From: SIG480 sp045539475
GTDB taxonomy: Bacteria > Bacillota > Clostridia > Oscillospirales > JAAYXM01
DNA length: 64,000 bases
Assembly (NCBI GenBank): GCA_045539475.1
Contig: JAZQFJ010000002.1
Location: 1 to 64,000, forward strand
Reading direction: 5' to 3'
Shown: piece by piece, positions 9,339 through 17,554 of the stretch
How positions within the stretch are numbered: the stretch's first letter is position 1
Layout: every line of letters starts with the position of its first letter
Notes under the pieces: model-generated
What the model was told of the DNA's origin: nothing
Databases searched by the model: none
What the model saw: only the letters and a program-made list of their open reading frames with translations
Translations under genes and position numbers: made by a program

Positions 9339-10376
9339 ATGAAACGGTTATTTTCTTTTATTCTGGTCTGTTTTCTTGTTGTAAATGTGTTTGCAACGGA
9401 GAGTATAGATATTTCTTCTGCAAGCTTAAAAACAGCGCAGTATCTGCATGGCACGGTGCAGGAACCAACGGTTGCATCCGTTGGTGGGGAATGGACGGTT
9501 ATCGGGCTTGCAGAGAGCGGGGCTGATATTCCGGATGAGTATTTTCAACGCTATTACAAAAACGTTGAAGAATACGTGAAAAACAAAAAAGGTATATTGC
9601 ATTCCCGCAAGTACACCGAATATTCACGCGTGGTTCTTGCGCTTACCGCGATAGGGAAGGATCCGCGGAATGTTGCAGGATATGACCTGCTTCTGCCGCT
9701 TGGTGACTATAAAAAGACAGTACAGCAGGGAGTAAACGGAGCCGCTTGGGCGCTGATTGCACTTGATTGCGGAAACTATGAACTTTCCCAAAATCCTCTT
9801 GCTGAAATTCAGGCAACGCGTGAAATGTACATTGAGCATATCTTGCGCCTCCAGAATCAGGACGGAGGATGGTCGCTTGGCGATGACGTATCGGATGTGG
9901 ACATAACTGCAATGTGTCTTCGTGCACTCGCAAAATACCGTGTGCGACAGGATATCACTCTTTCCTGTAACAGAGGAGTCGCATTCCTTTCAAAAGCGCA
10001 GGATGAAAACGGCGGTTTCTCAAGCTGGAATGTGCAGAATTCCGAAAGCGTTATGCAAACTATTATAGCGCTTTGCGCGCTTGGTATTTCGCTTGATGAT
10101 CTGCGTTTTGTAAAAGGCGGAAGAACGCTGATATCGGCACTTCAGAGTTATATGTCGGAAAACGGAGCTTTTTTGCATGCGCCACAAGGTAACGAAAATC
10201 TTATGGCAACAGAGCAAGCGTTGCTCTGCCTTAATGCAATGAGATCTGCGGAAAAGAAAAAGCTTGTAAGAGGTCTGATTATTCCGCTTATCGATAATCC
10301 TTTGAGTATAACGCAGATATCGAGAGACTGTCCTAGGTTGGCGCGCGCTTTTTTGAACTTGACAAATACTCGGTAA
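9339..10376 (+). CDS. Secreted alpha/alpha-barrel protein, transcobalamin N-domain-like
   Basis: This 345-residue protein has an N-terminal signal peptide (about residues 1-19, ending VFA-TE). The rest is made of repeated helical pairs with QNQDGGWSL and QDENGGFSSW motifs, the signature of prenyltransferase/squalene-cyclase-type alpha/alpha toroids. The same fold forms the N-terminal domain of vitamin B12 carriers. It lacks SLH or sortase signals, so it is either free or held by partners. It sits between the SLH protein and a separate DUF4430 protein under the B12 riboswitch. The two smaller proteins together reproduce the two halves of an intrinsic-factor fold. Enzymatic cyclase activity is unlikely because no DxDD-type acid motif is visible. 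The role is inferred. Confidence 0.7.
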   Translation: MKRLFSFILVCFLVVNVFATESIDISSASLKTAQYLHGTVQEPTVASVGGEWTVIGLAESGADIPDEYFQRYYKNVEEYVKNKKGILHSRKYTEYSRVVLALTAIGKDPRNVAGYDLLLPLGDYKKTVQQGVNGAAWALIALDCGNYELSQNPLAEIQATREMYIEHILRLQNQDGGWSLGDDVSDVDITAMCLRALAKYRVRQDITLSCNRGVAFLSKAQDENGGFSSWNVQNSESVMQTIIALCALGISLDDLRFVKGGRTLISALQSYMSENGAFLHAPQGNENLMATEQALLCLNAMRSAEKKKLVRGLIIPLIDNPLSITQISRDCPRLARAFLNLTNTR

Positions 10377-10389
10377 AGAGAGAAAATAT

Positions 10390-11130
10390 ATGAGAAGAAT
10401 TATAAAAAAATTAGCTGTGTTCTGCATAATGGCGCTTGTTCTTGTCGCTTCCTTCCAATGGGGAGAAAACCCTATCGTAATGGAAGAACCGCAAATCTCA
10501 CAGCCTCAGATGAATGAGAAGAACAAAGAGCCGATGCTTACTGAAATCACAAAAAAAGAAGAAAAAACGCCGGATACGAAATCACCTGCGTCCGGGAAAG
10601 AAAAAGAAACTCCTGTTGCAGTGGTTGAGGAAGAACAGCCGAAAACGCAGGAAGAAAAGCCTGTTTTGCCTGAAAACAACAAAAAACAGGAAACGATGCA
10701 GGCTGAGAAAAAGCTTGTTTGTAGCTTTTCTGTGAGCTGTAACACTGCTCTTGCCAATATTGACAGGCTTGTACCGGAAAAGCAACCGCTAATTCCGTCT
10801 GACGGCGTTTTGTATAAAAGGGAGGATGTTGTGTTTAATGAAGGTGACACGGTTTTTGACTTGCTTCTGCGCGAAATGACGGCAGCCGGAATACATATGG
10901 AATTTGCGAAGACACCGATGTACGGCAACGTATATATCGAAGGGATAGGTAACTTATATGAATTTGACTGTGGTGAGCTTTCCGGCTGGATGTACCGTGT
11001 TAATGGTGCCTTTCCTAATTTCGGATGTGAGGGATATAAGCTTGAGACCGGTGATGAAGTAGAATGGGTTTACACCTGCAATCTTGGTCGTGATGTCGGC
11101 GGTGACTATGCCGTGCAGAACGGAGAATGA
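10390..11130 (+). CDS. Membrane-tethered DUF4430 domain protein
   Basis: The 246-residue product has a hydrophobic N-terminal segment (about 8-24) without an obvious cleavage site. A long Lys/Glu/Pro/Gln-rich linker (about 35-115) could span the cell wall. One DUF4430 domain follows (about 145-240), with SGWMYRVNG and DGDEVEWVYT-like ending motifs close to the domain consensus. DUF4430 is the fold of the C-terminal beta domain of transcobalamins. The gene starts 13 bases after the barrel protein and precedes the ECF genes, so a cobalamin-handling role at the outer membrane face is likely. It could hand B12 from the surface receptor to the S component. No ligand-binding residue can be assigned by eye. 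Confidence 0.7.
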   Translation: MRRIIKKLAVFCIMALVLVASFQWGENPIVMEEPQISQPQMNEKNKEPMLTEITKKEEKTPDTKSPASGKEKETPVAVVEEEQPKTQEEKPVLPENNKKQETMQAEKKLVCSFSVSCNTALANIDRLVPEKQPLIPSDGVLYKREDVVFNEGDTVFDLLLREMTAAGIHMEFAKTPMYGNVYIEGIGNLYEFDCGELSGWMYRVNGAFPNFGCEGYKLETGDEVEWVYTCNLGRDVGGDYAVQNGE

Positions 11131-11150
11131 AAGAAAGGAGAGCTGGGAAA

Positions 11151-12029
11151 ATGAATGAATTTAAAGCATATCACCCAATGGTGAATTTTGCATTTTTTGT
11201 GTGCGCTATATGCTTTTCCGTACTTCTGATGCATCCTGCTTGTCTTTTTGTCTCTCTGTTTTCATCACTTGCGTATCTTGCGGTGCTGAAGGGGAAAAAA
11301 GCGCTTTTTACGAACCTTTTGTATATGCTTCCTCTCGCATTTGCTACTGCGCTTGTAAACGCTGCGTTCAATCACGAAGGTGCAACGATTCTTGCATATC
11401 TTCCCGGCGGAAATCCGCTGACGCTTGAGTCGGTTGTCTACGGCTTTTGTGCTGCGGCAATGATCCTTTCCGTCATATGCTGGTTTTCGTGCTATAATGA
11501 GGTTATGACAAGCGATAAATTTATTTACCTTTTTGGTCGCGTTTCTCCGGCACTGGCACTTATCTTTTCGATGACACTCCGTTTCGTTCCGCGTTTTGCG
11601 GAAAAACTGAGTGAAGTAACTATAGCACGCAGAAGCCTCGGCAAAGACTCAGGTAATCAAAATGTGCGGGAGAGAATAAAGAGTGGGCTTTCATCGCTTT
11701 CTGCCACGCTTAGCTGGGCGCTTGAAAACTCAATTGAAACCGCTGACAGTATGAAAGCAAGAGGCTATGGGATTCCCGGCAGAACCTCGTTTTCAATTTA
11801 CAGCTTTGAAAAAAAAGACAAAATAGCGCTTGCGCTTATTTTTGCGCTTTCGATTTGCGTAATTTACGGGCGCATCTGTGGGGTGCTGAATTTTTCGTAT
11901 TTTCCGACTTTTGGAGCAATTCGGAGTGATTTTGCCGCTGTATGGTCAGTTTTTGCCTACTTTTTGTTATGTATAGTGCCGATTGTAATAGAGCTTAAGG
12001 GGATGAGAAGATGGAAGAAATCAAAATAA
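11151..12029 (+). CDS. ecfT: ECF transporter transmembrane (T) component
   Basis: This polytopic membrane protein of 292 residues has clusters of hydrophobic segments and an amphipathic cytoplasmic region. The region ends in SMKARGYG, the Ala-Arg-Gly coupling motif by which EcfT grips the ATPases. The preferred ATG at 11151 has an AAAGGAG site ten bases upstream. An earlier in-frame ATG at 11127 overlaps the previous stop codon and has no well-placed site. The gene overlaps the next one by 19 bases, implying translational coupling. With the following ATPase/S fusion it makes a complete energy-coupling-factor importer. Riboswitch control points to cobalamin as substrate. Confidence 0.88.
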   Translation: MNEFKAYHPMVNFAFFVCAICFSVLLMHPACLFVSLFSSLAYLAVLKGKKALFTNLLYMLPLAFATALVNAAFNHEGATILAYLPGGNPLTLESVVYGFCAAAMILSVICWFSCYNEVMTSDKFIYLFGRVSPALALIFSMTLRFVPRFAEKLSEVTIARRSLGKDSGNQNVRERIKSGLSSLSATLSWALENSIETADSMKARGYGIPGRTSFSIYSFEKKDKIALALIFALSICVIYGRICGVLNFSYFPTFGAIRSDFAAVWSVFAYFLLCIVPIVIELKGMRRWKKSK

Positions 12030-14461
12030 GCAATGTGTCGTTCACATATCCGGGAAGAGATGGGAAGGCTCTGCACGATGTTTCTTTTTCTGTAAACAGT
12101 GGAGAGTTTATAACTCTGTGCGGAAAATCCGGGTGCGGAAAAACAACTCTTCTGCGCCTTATGAAGCCGTCTGTCGCGCCTGTTGGTGAGCTTTCGGGGC
12201 AGATAAGCGTAGACGGCAGGGATATAACAGAGCTGACGGAACGTCTGGAGTGTGAGAAAATCGGCTTTGTTATGCAGTCTCCTGAGAATCAGATTGTAAC
12301 AGATAAGGTTTGGCATGAGCTTGCTTTCGGCCTTGAAAGTCTGGGTGTAAGAAACGCGGAAATACGCGCATGTGTTGCGGAAACGGCGGCGTTTTTCGGG
12401 ATTGATTCGTGGTTTCACAAAAAAACATCAGAGCTTTCCGGCGGACAGAAACAGCTTCTCTGCCTTGCGTCCGTTATGGTTATGAACCCATCAATAATCA
12501 TTCTCGATGAGCCGACAAGTCAGCTTGATCCAATCTCTGCCGGTGAGTTTTTGAGGACGCTCAAAAGGCTCAATACCGAGCTTGGAATAACCGTAATTCT
12601 ATCCGAGCAACGCCTTGAAGAGGCGCTTCCGCTTACTGATAGAGTGATTGTTCTCGATGACGGAAAGGTGGTTGCGGATGGTACGGTTGATGAGATAAGT
12701 CACATCTTGAATAAAATTAAACACCCGATGTGCCGAGCTCTTCCAACTCCTGTGCGCGTTCACACTGCGCTTGACGTAAAATCACCGTGCCCCGTAATGG
12801 TTTCTTCCGGCAGACGCTGGCTGAGCGATTTTTCAAAAACACATAGCTTTTCTTCTGAATTTATATGTGAAGAAAATGCATCCAAGCCGGATGCTGTGCC
12901 GGCAATTGAAGCGCGCGGGGTGCATTTCGGATACTCGCGTGAGTGTCCGGATGTTGTGAGAAATCTGCAATTTAAGGCATATTCGGGTCAGATTTCTGCT
13001 ATAGTCGGTGGCAACGGTGTGGGAAAAAGCACTGCGCTTTCTGCTATGGCAGGCCTTTTGAGTTCACAGCGCGGGGAAGTGCTTATATTCGGACAGAAGC
13101 TGTCAAAGTACAAGAATTTGTATGGCGGAATGTTAGGGTATATGCCGCAGGATGTCCGGACGCTCTTTGCTGAAAAAACAGTGTATCACGAGCTTTGTTC
13201 GCTTCTTCCGGAGAAGAATATACCTGAGGCAGAAAAAATCGAAAAGATAAAAAACGTGCTGTCACTTTGCTCGCTGTCGGGACTTGAAAATTCGCATCCG
13301 TATGATTTGTCAGGAGGGGAACAGCAACGCCTTGCGCTCGCTATGCTCCTTATCCGAGAACCGCGCATTCTGCTTTTGGACGAACCGACAAAGGGAATGG
13401 ACGCAAGCTTCAAGGATGTTTTCGGCACACTTTTGCGGACACTCAAATCACGTGGCGTGGCGATTGTGATGGTGTCGCATGATGTTGAGTTCTGTGCAGA
13501 ATATGCTGATGTTTGTTCACTTTTCTTCGATGGGTCAATAGTTTCCCATGCCCCCGCGCGTGAGTTCTTTTCCGGTAAAAGCTTCTATACAACTTCGGCA
13601 AACCGTATGGCGCGCACGCTTATTCCGGAAGCTGTTACCGCAGATGATATCATAACGGCTTTCGGTGGCAATATACCGCAAAAGCCGGATGTTGATGTGA
13701 AATATCCTTCGGAATGTCATGGTGATTTAAAAGTAGAAAAGGACACCGGACTCACACCGCCGAAGTTTTCAAAACGTTTGGGAATAAGCATGATTTTCTC
13801 ACTTGTCGCGATTGTGACGACCGTGTACACCGGTGTTTTCGTTTTTGAAAGCAGAAGATACTATTTTCTGAGTCTGCTCATAATTTTAGAAGCAATGGTT
13901 CCTTTTTGCTTTTCGTTTGAAAGGCGTAAACCGCGTGCGAGAGAACTGATAACGGTAAGCGTTCTGTGCGCAATCGCTGTTGCCGGACGGGCAGCGTTCT
14001 TTATGGTGCCGCAGTTTAAGCCCGTTGCCGCAATAGTCATTATTGCCGGTGTTGCTTTTGGCGGAGAGTGCGGCTTTCTTGTAGGCGCGCTTTCGGGATT
14101 CGCATCCAATTTCTTTTTCGGTCAGGGGCCGTGGGCACCGTGGCAGATGCTCGCCTTTGGTGCGATAGGCCTGCTTGCAGGAATTCTTTCTTCAATGCGT
14201 ATATTAAAAAATAACCGCACCATTCTTTCTGTGTTCGGCTTTGCGGCAACGTTTATAATATACGGTGGACTTCTGAATCCGGCTGCCGTTATTATGTGGC
14301 AGCATAACCCTACCTTGGAAATGCTTCTTTCGTCATATGTTGTGGGCTTTCCGTTTGATATGATCCATGCCGCGTCAACTGCAATCTTTTTGTGGTTTAT
14401 CTCACGTCCCATGCTTGAAAAGCTTGAAAGAATAAAGATAAAATATAATGTTCTTAAATGA
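12011..14461 (+). CDS. Fused ECF importer: ATPase A1 + ATPase A2 + S component
   Basis: One 816-residue polypeptide holds two ABC ATPase domains and a membrane domain. ATPase 1 has Walker A GKSGCGKTT (38-46), signature LSGGQKQ and Walker B IIILDEPT. ATPase 2 has Walker A GGNGVGKST (~333-341), signature LSGGEQQR and Walker B ILLLDEPT. From about residue 590 to the end there are five or six hydrophobic helices with a GALSGFASNFFFGQGPWAPW region. This resembles S components linked to cobalamin uptake (CbrT-like). A1-A2 fusions are known (YkoD type); adding the S component in cis is less usual. Only EcfT is separate. Substrate assignment comes from the riboswitch and neighbours. Confidence 0.85.
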   Translation: MEEIKISNVSFTYPGRDGKALHDVSFSVNSGEFITLCGKSGCGKTTLLRLMKPSVAPVGELSGQISVDGRDITELTERLECEKIGFVMQSPENQIVTDKVWHELAFGLESLGVRNAEIRACVAETAAFFGIDSWFHKKTSELSGGQKQLLCLASVMVMNPSIIILDEPTSQLDPISAGEFLRTLKRLNTELGITVILSEQRLEEALPLTDRVIVLDDGKVVADGTVDEISHILNKIKHPMCRALPTPVRVHTALDVKSPCPVMVSSGRRWLSDFSKTHSFSSEFICEENASKPDAVPAIEARGVHFGYSRECPDVVRNLQFKAYSGQISAIVGGNGVGKSTALSAMAGLLSSQRGEVLIFGQKLSKYKNLYGGMLGYMPQDVRTLFAEKTVYHELCSLLPEKNIPEAEKIEKIKNVLSLCSLSGLENSHPYDLSGGEQQRLALAMLLIREPRILLLDEPTKGMDASFKDVFGTLLRTLKSRGVAIVMVSHDVEFCAEYADVCSLFFDGSIVSHAPAREFFSGKSFYTTSANRMARTLIPEAVTADDIITAFGGNIPQKPDVDVKYPSECHGDLKVEKDTGLTPPKFSKRLGISMIFSLVAIVTTVYTGVFVFESRRYYFLSLLIILEAMVPFCFSFERRKPRARELITVSVLCAIAVAGRAAFFMVPQFKPVAAIVIIAGVAFGGECGFLVGALSGFASNFFFGQGPWAPWQMLAFGAIGLLAGILSSMRILKNNRTILSVFGFAATFIIYGGLLNPAAVIMWQHNPTLEMLLSSYVVGFPFDMIHAASTAIFLWFISRPMLEKLERIKIKYNVLK

Positions 14462-14472
14462 AGATAAATAAA

Positions 14473-14510
14473 CCCGCGGTCCTGCTGCAACAAATCAGCC
14501 GGACCGCGGG
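14473..14510. terminator. Bidirectional terminator between convergent genes
   Basis: CCCGCGGTCC pairs with GGACCGCGGG, with an inner GCTG/CAGC stem around CAACAAAT. T-rich DNA follows on the plus strand and an A-rich stretch precedes it. It separates the ECF fusion from the convergent nucleotidyltransferase gene. Confidence 0.75.
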
Positions 14511-14547
14511 AATGCTTTTCTTTTTGATTACCAAAAGTGAGCTTTTT

Positions 14548-15267
14548 TTAAAGATTTTTTTCGCAGAACTCGAGATCTTCCATTGTGTTTACACCGTAAA
14601 TCTCGCAGGTGTCACCAATTGTGTATGACTCAACCTTCTTGCCGTCGGCAATGAAAAGCTTCGGAACATCGGTGAGGTAATACTCTCCCTGGGCATTGTC
14701 GTTGCGGAGCTTTGAGAGGTTTTCAAAAAGTGCCTTTGAGTCAAAAACATAAACGCCAACGTTAAGCTCTCTTATTGCAGCTTGTTCAGGGGTGCAATCC
14801 TTCTGCTCAACGATATCTACGATTTTTCCGTTCTCGCGTATGATGCGTCCGTATGCAAGCTCGGACTCGGAAATTGCGGTAAGGAAAGTGCAATCTGCAC
14901 CGGTTGCTTCATGCTGCTTAACCATATTCTCGTAAGTTTCTTTCTTCAGCATCGGCATATCTCCGTAAAGAACGAGAACGCTGCCGTCGTAATCCTTAAA
15001 GAATTCCTTTGCACTTGCAACAGCGTGTCCTGTGCCAAGCTGTTCCTCCTGTGTTGCAAATTTGTAATCGCCCTTTGTTTTTTCGATTACCATCTCACGC
15101 TTGTAGCCGACAACAATAACCGTGTCCTCCTGCGGGATAAAGCTGATGTTGTCAAGAACATAGGAGAGAAGTGCGCGGCCTTTTGCCTCGCGCAAAACCT
15201 TCGGAGAATTGAACTTCTCACTCTGCAGTCTTTTTCCTTTTCCTGCTGCCAAAACTATTGCCTTCAT
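14548..15267 (-). CDS. Short sugar-phosphate nucleotidyltransferase, GlmU N-domain-like
   Basis: The ~239-residue product matches only the uridylyltransferase half of GlmU. It has the LAAGKGKRL nucleotide-binding loop at the N-terminus, a PKVL lysine motif, QLGTGHA and YGDMPML (metal/acid motif). GlmU is normally ~450 residues with a C-terminal left-handed beta-helix acetyltransferase. Here the stop codon comes right after the Rossmann domain, so the acetyltransferase is absent and there is no remnant downstream. The ATG at 15267 is preferred (AGGAAG site) over an in-frame GTG 11 codons earlier. It probably makes a UDP-sugar, perhaps UDP-GlcNAc, but specificity cannot be set. It is cotranscribed with the upstream flavin-reductase-like gene. 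Confidence 0.8.
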   Translation of the reverse strand: MKAIVLAAGKGKRLQSEKFNSPKVLREAKGRALLSYVLDNISFIPQEDTVIVVGYKREMVIEKTKGDYKFATQEEQLGTGHAVASAKEFFKDYDGSVLVLYGDMPMLKKETYENMVKQHEATGADCTFLTAISESELAYGRIIRENGKIVDIVEQKDCTPEQAAIRELNVGVYVFDSKALFENLSKLRNDNAQGEYYLTDVPKLFIADGKKVESYTIGDTCEIYGVNTMEDLEFCEKNL

Positions 15268-15292
15268 TTTATGTAAACTTCCTTTCAAAAAA

Positions 15293-15802
15293 TTATTCAC
15301 GAACCAGTGCTTCTGTTATTTCGCAGATATACATTTTGTGGTAGGTATCACCGTCGTACCATTTAAGCGGTGCCTTGTCAAGAAATTCAAAGTCCTCAAC
15401 ATTTGCTGTGCAAATCTTTTTGCAGTTTAAAATTAATCTTGCCTCGTCAAAGCCTACGCCGCCGGCATCAAGCGTGATGGGGGAGAGCTTGCACTCTTCG
15501 GCTTTGTTGATTTCTCTTCCGCTTTTTTTACCGCAAAGATTTAAAACCTCGCGATAATCCTCGGTGAAAAAGTTAAGAGACATCTCGTCAAGCTTCTCGG
15601 TAAATTCATATGTATACCTTGTGGGCCGGATGAAAACAAACGCAACATGCTTCATCCAAAGATATCCGACGCCCAGCCAGTTAGCTGTCATCATATTATA
15701 ATCGCTGGTGTCTCCTGCGGTAATGAGAGTCCAGTCTTTTGCGATAAGTTTAAACATATTGTCCGAAAGCTGTTCGGGATTTACAGATTTAAAATCGTTC
15801 AA
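15293..15802 (-). CDS. Flavin reductase-like (FMN-binding split barrel) protein
   Basis: This ~169-residue protein resembles the flavin reductase-like family: an N-terminal NMMTANWLG segment (the flavin-contacting TA(N/S)W region), VAFVFIRPTRYTYEF and a conserved LNF turn. Members bind FMN and reduce flavin or act as redox proteins. A TTG start at 15802 is chosen because a GAGGTG site lies just upstream; the longer in-frame extension is Lys/Phe-rich and lacks a site. The nucleotidyltransferase gene follows 25 bases later. The two functions have no obvious link. Confidence 0.75.
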   Translation of the reverse strand: MNDFKSVNPEQLSDNMFKLIAKDWTLITAGDTSDYNMMTANWLGVGYLWMKHVAFVFIRPTRYTYEFTEKLDEMSLNFFTEDYREVLNLCGKKSGREINKAEECKLSPITLDAGGVGFDEARLILNCKKICTANVEDFEFLDKAPLKWYDGDTYHKMYICEITEALVRE

Positions 15803-16015
15803 AAAAATCACCTCATATTTCTTTCTTAATAAGTATATCAGCAATTTTGTGCTTTTACAAGTGTTTTGAAATGAAAAAGTACGTGCTTTTTTAAAAAAAT
15901 TCTTTTTTTGCACGATTGTATGCAGGTTTTACACGAAAAGACGGAACTGAAAAAAATCGCACTTTCAAAATATTGCTCAAAACTTGAAGATTATTGTTGG
16001 ATTCGTGTTTGGGTG
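15803..16015. other. Divergent intergenic region
   Basis: AT-rich DNA lies between the leftward flavin-reductase gene and the promoter of the aminotransferase. It has no convincing coding frame, RNA leader or repeat. It should hold the leftward promoter, which I could not define with confidence. Confidence 0.4.
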
Positions 16016-16044
16016 TTGCAATTTTTTTCACGGTTTGTTATACT
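16016..16044 (+). promoter_or_regulatory. Promoter of the DegT-family aminotransferase
   Basis: TTGCAA (16016-16021) and TATACT (16039-16044) are 17 bases apart. The start codon is at 16149, leaving a leader of about 95 bases with no structure I recognise. Confidence 0.6.
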
Positions 16045-16148
16045 GTGGATAAGAAATGAGGATGCGAGATATTTTCCTGCGTCGGAATTGTGCGTTTGTG
16101 AAAAAGCGGGGAAAGCACCTCAAAAACACCTTAGGAGGATGTATTATT

Positions 16149-17504
16149 ATGTCAGAACTCGCATTATTCGGCGGAAAGCCGGCAGTTACCTACGTCGGTA
16201 CAGGTAAAAATGACGGTACCGATATGTTCGCATGGCCTATCATCACAAAAGAAGACGAGGATGCAGTACTTGAGGTCCTCCGTCGCGGCGGAATGAGTGG
16301 CACGGATGTTACAAAGGAATTTGAAAAAGAATACTGCGCATGGTCAGGTTCAAAGTACGCTCTTGGTACATGCAACGGTACAGCAGCTCTTCTCGCTGCA
16401 ATGTACGGTGCAGGCGTTGGCCGCGGAGACGAGGTCATATGCCCGAGCGTTACATACTGGGCGAGCTGCACAAGTGCTCTTACTCTCGGTGCAACGGTTG
16501 TTTTCGCAGACATCGACCCGATGACTCTCTGCCTTGATCCGAAAAAGCTTGAGTCTAAGATTACAAACAAAACAAAGGCTATTATCGTTGTTCACTATCT
16601 CAGCTATCCGGCTGATATGGATGAAATTATGACTATTGCGAAGAAGCATAACATCAAGGTTATTGAAGACGTCTCCCACGCACAGGGCGGTCTTTATAAG
16701 GGACGTAAGCTTGGCACAATCGGTGATGTTGCTGCTGCATCTCTTATGGCGGGTAAGTCTTTCGCTATCGGCGAAGGCGGTATTCTCCAGACAGATAATC
16801 TTGAAATTTACGAGCGTGCAATTGCTTTCGGTACATATGAGCGCTTTGGTGCCGATATTCAGACAGAATATCTCAAGCCACTTGTTGGGCTTCCGCTTGG
16901 CGGTCATAAGCACAGAATGCATCAGCTTTCTTCTGCTTGCGGTCGTGTTCAGCTTAAGTACTATGATGAGCGTTGCGCAGAAATCCGTAAGGCGATGAAT
17001 TATTTCTGGGATCTTCTTGAAGGAGTTCCGGGTATCCGTGCGCATCGCGTTGACGAGAGCACAGGATCCAACATGGCGGGCTGGTATGCAGCTCATGGTA
17101 TCTATGTTCCGGAAGAGCTTGAAGGCCTTTCAGCAACACGCTTCTGTGAGGCTCTCACGGCAGAAGGCTTCCCTGTTCGTCCGGGATGCAACCTCGCTCT
17201 TCATACACATCCTGTGTTCAATGTTGCTGATGTGTACAATGACGGCAAGCCGACTCGTATTGCATTCGCTGACAAGGATGTCCGTGAAATGGACAATGAC
17301 CTTGTTGTTTCTGAGGGTATCGGTGCAAGAACATTTGCGATTCCGTGGTTCAAGAAGTTTGAGCCGGAGGTCATTGAGCAGTATGCAAATGCGTTTAAGA
17401 AGGTTTGCGCAAATTATAAGGAACTTCTCGCTGACGATCCGGGAAATCCCGAAAAGCTCGGCGGTTGGCACTTCTTCAAGCACACGGCAAAGACGGAAAA
17501 GTAA
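16149..17504 (+). CDS. DegT/DnrJ/EryC1/StrS family PLP aminotransferase
   Basis: The ~451-residue fold-type I PLP enzyme carries the DegT-family landmarks: TCNGTAAL cofactor loop, PSVTYWAS, ADIDPMTLCLDP, EDVSHAQGG, and the Schiff-base lysine in MAGKSFAIGEGGIL. Family members aminate keto sugars or cyclitols (sugar nucleotides, inosose, AHBA-type substrates). The first residues, ELALFGGKPAV, match the subgroup that begins with an LA-GG-PV signature. ATG 16149 is chosen for its strong AGGAGG site 8-14 bases upstream; an upstream in-frame ATG lacks one. The gene is monocistronic and ends in a bidirectional terminator. With no sugar cluster beside it, the substrate is open. Confidence 0.88.
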   Translation: MSELALFGGKPAVTYVGTGKNDGTDMFAWPIITKEDEDAVLEVLRRGGMSGTDVTKEFEKEYCAWSGSKYALGTCNGTAALLAAMYGAGVGRGDEVICPSVTYWASCTSALTLGATVVFADIDPMTLCLDPKKLESKITNKTKAIIVVHYLSYPADMDEIMTIAKKHNIKVIEDVSHAQGGLYKGRKLGTIGDVAAASLMAGKSFAIGEGGILQTDNLEIYERAIAFGTYERFGADIQTEYLKPLVGLPLGGHKHRMHQLSSACGRVQLKYYDERCAEIRKAMNYFWDLLEGVPGIRAHRVDESTGSNMAGWYAAHGIYVPEELEGLSATRFCEALTAEGFPVRPGCNLALHTHPVFNVADVYNDGKPTRIAFADKDVREMDNDLVVSEGIGARTFAIPWFKKFEPEVIEQYANAFKKVCANYKELLADDPGNPEKLGGWHFFKHTAKTEK

Positions 17505-17520
17505 ACTAGACTTTATATAC

Positions 17521-17548
17521 AAAAACCACCCTTTCGGGGTGGTTTTTT
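17521..17548. terminator. Bidirectional terminator
   Basis: AAAAACCACCC and GGGGTGGTTTTTT flank a short TTTC loop, with A-run on one side and T-run on the other. It serves the aminotransferase gene and the convergent spoIIA operon. Confidence 0.9.
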
Positions 17549-17554
17549 GCATCG

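Noticed and set aside
9339..10376. The barrel protein as a squalene or terpene cyclase
   Set aside because: It has a signal peptide, no visible DxDD-type catalytic motif and lies in a B12-regulated operon.
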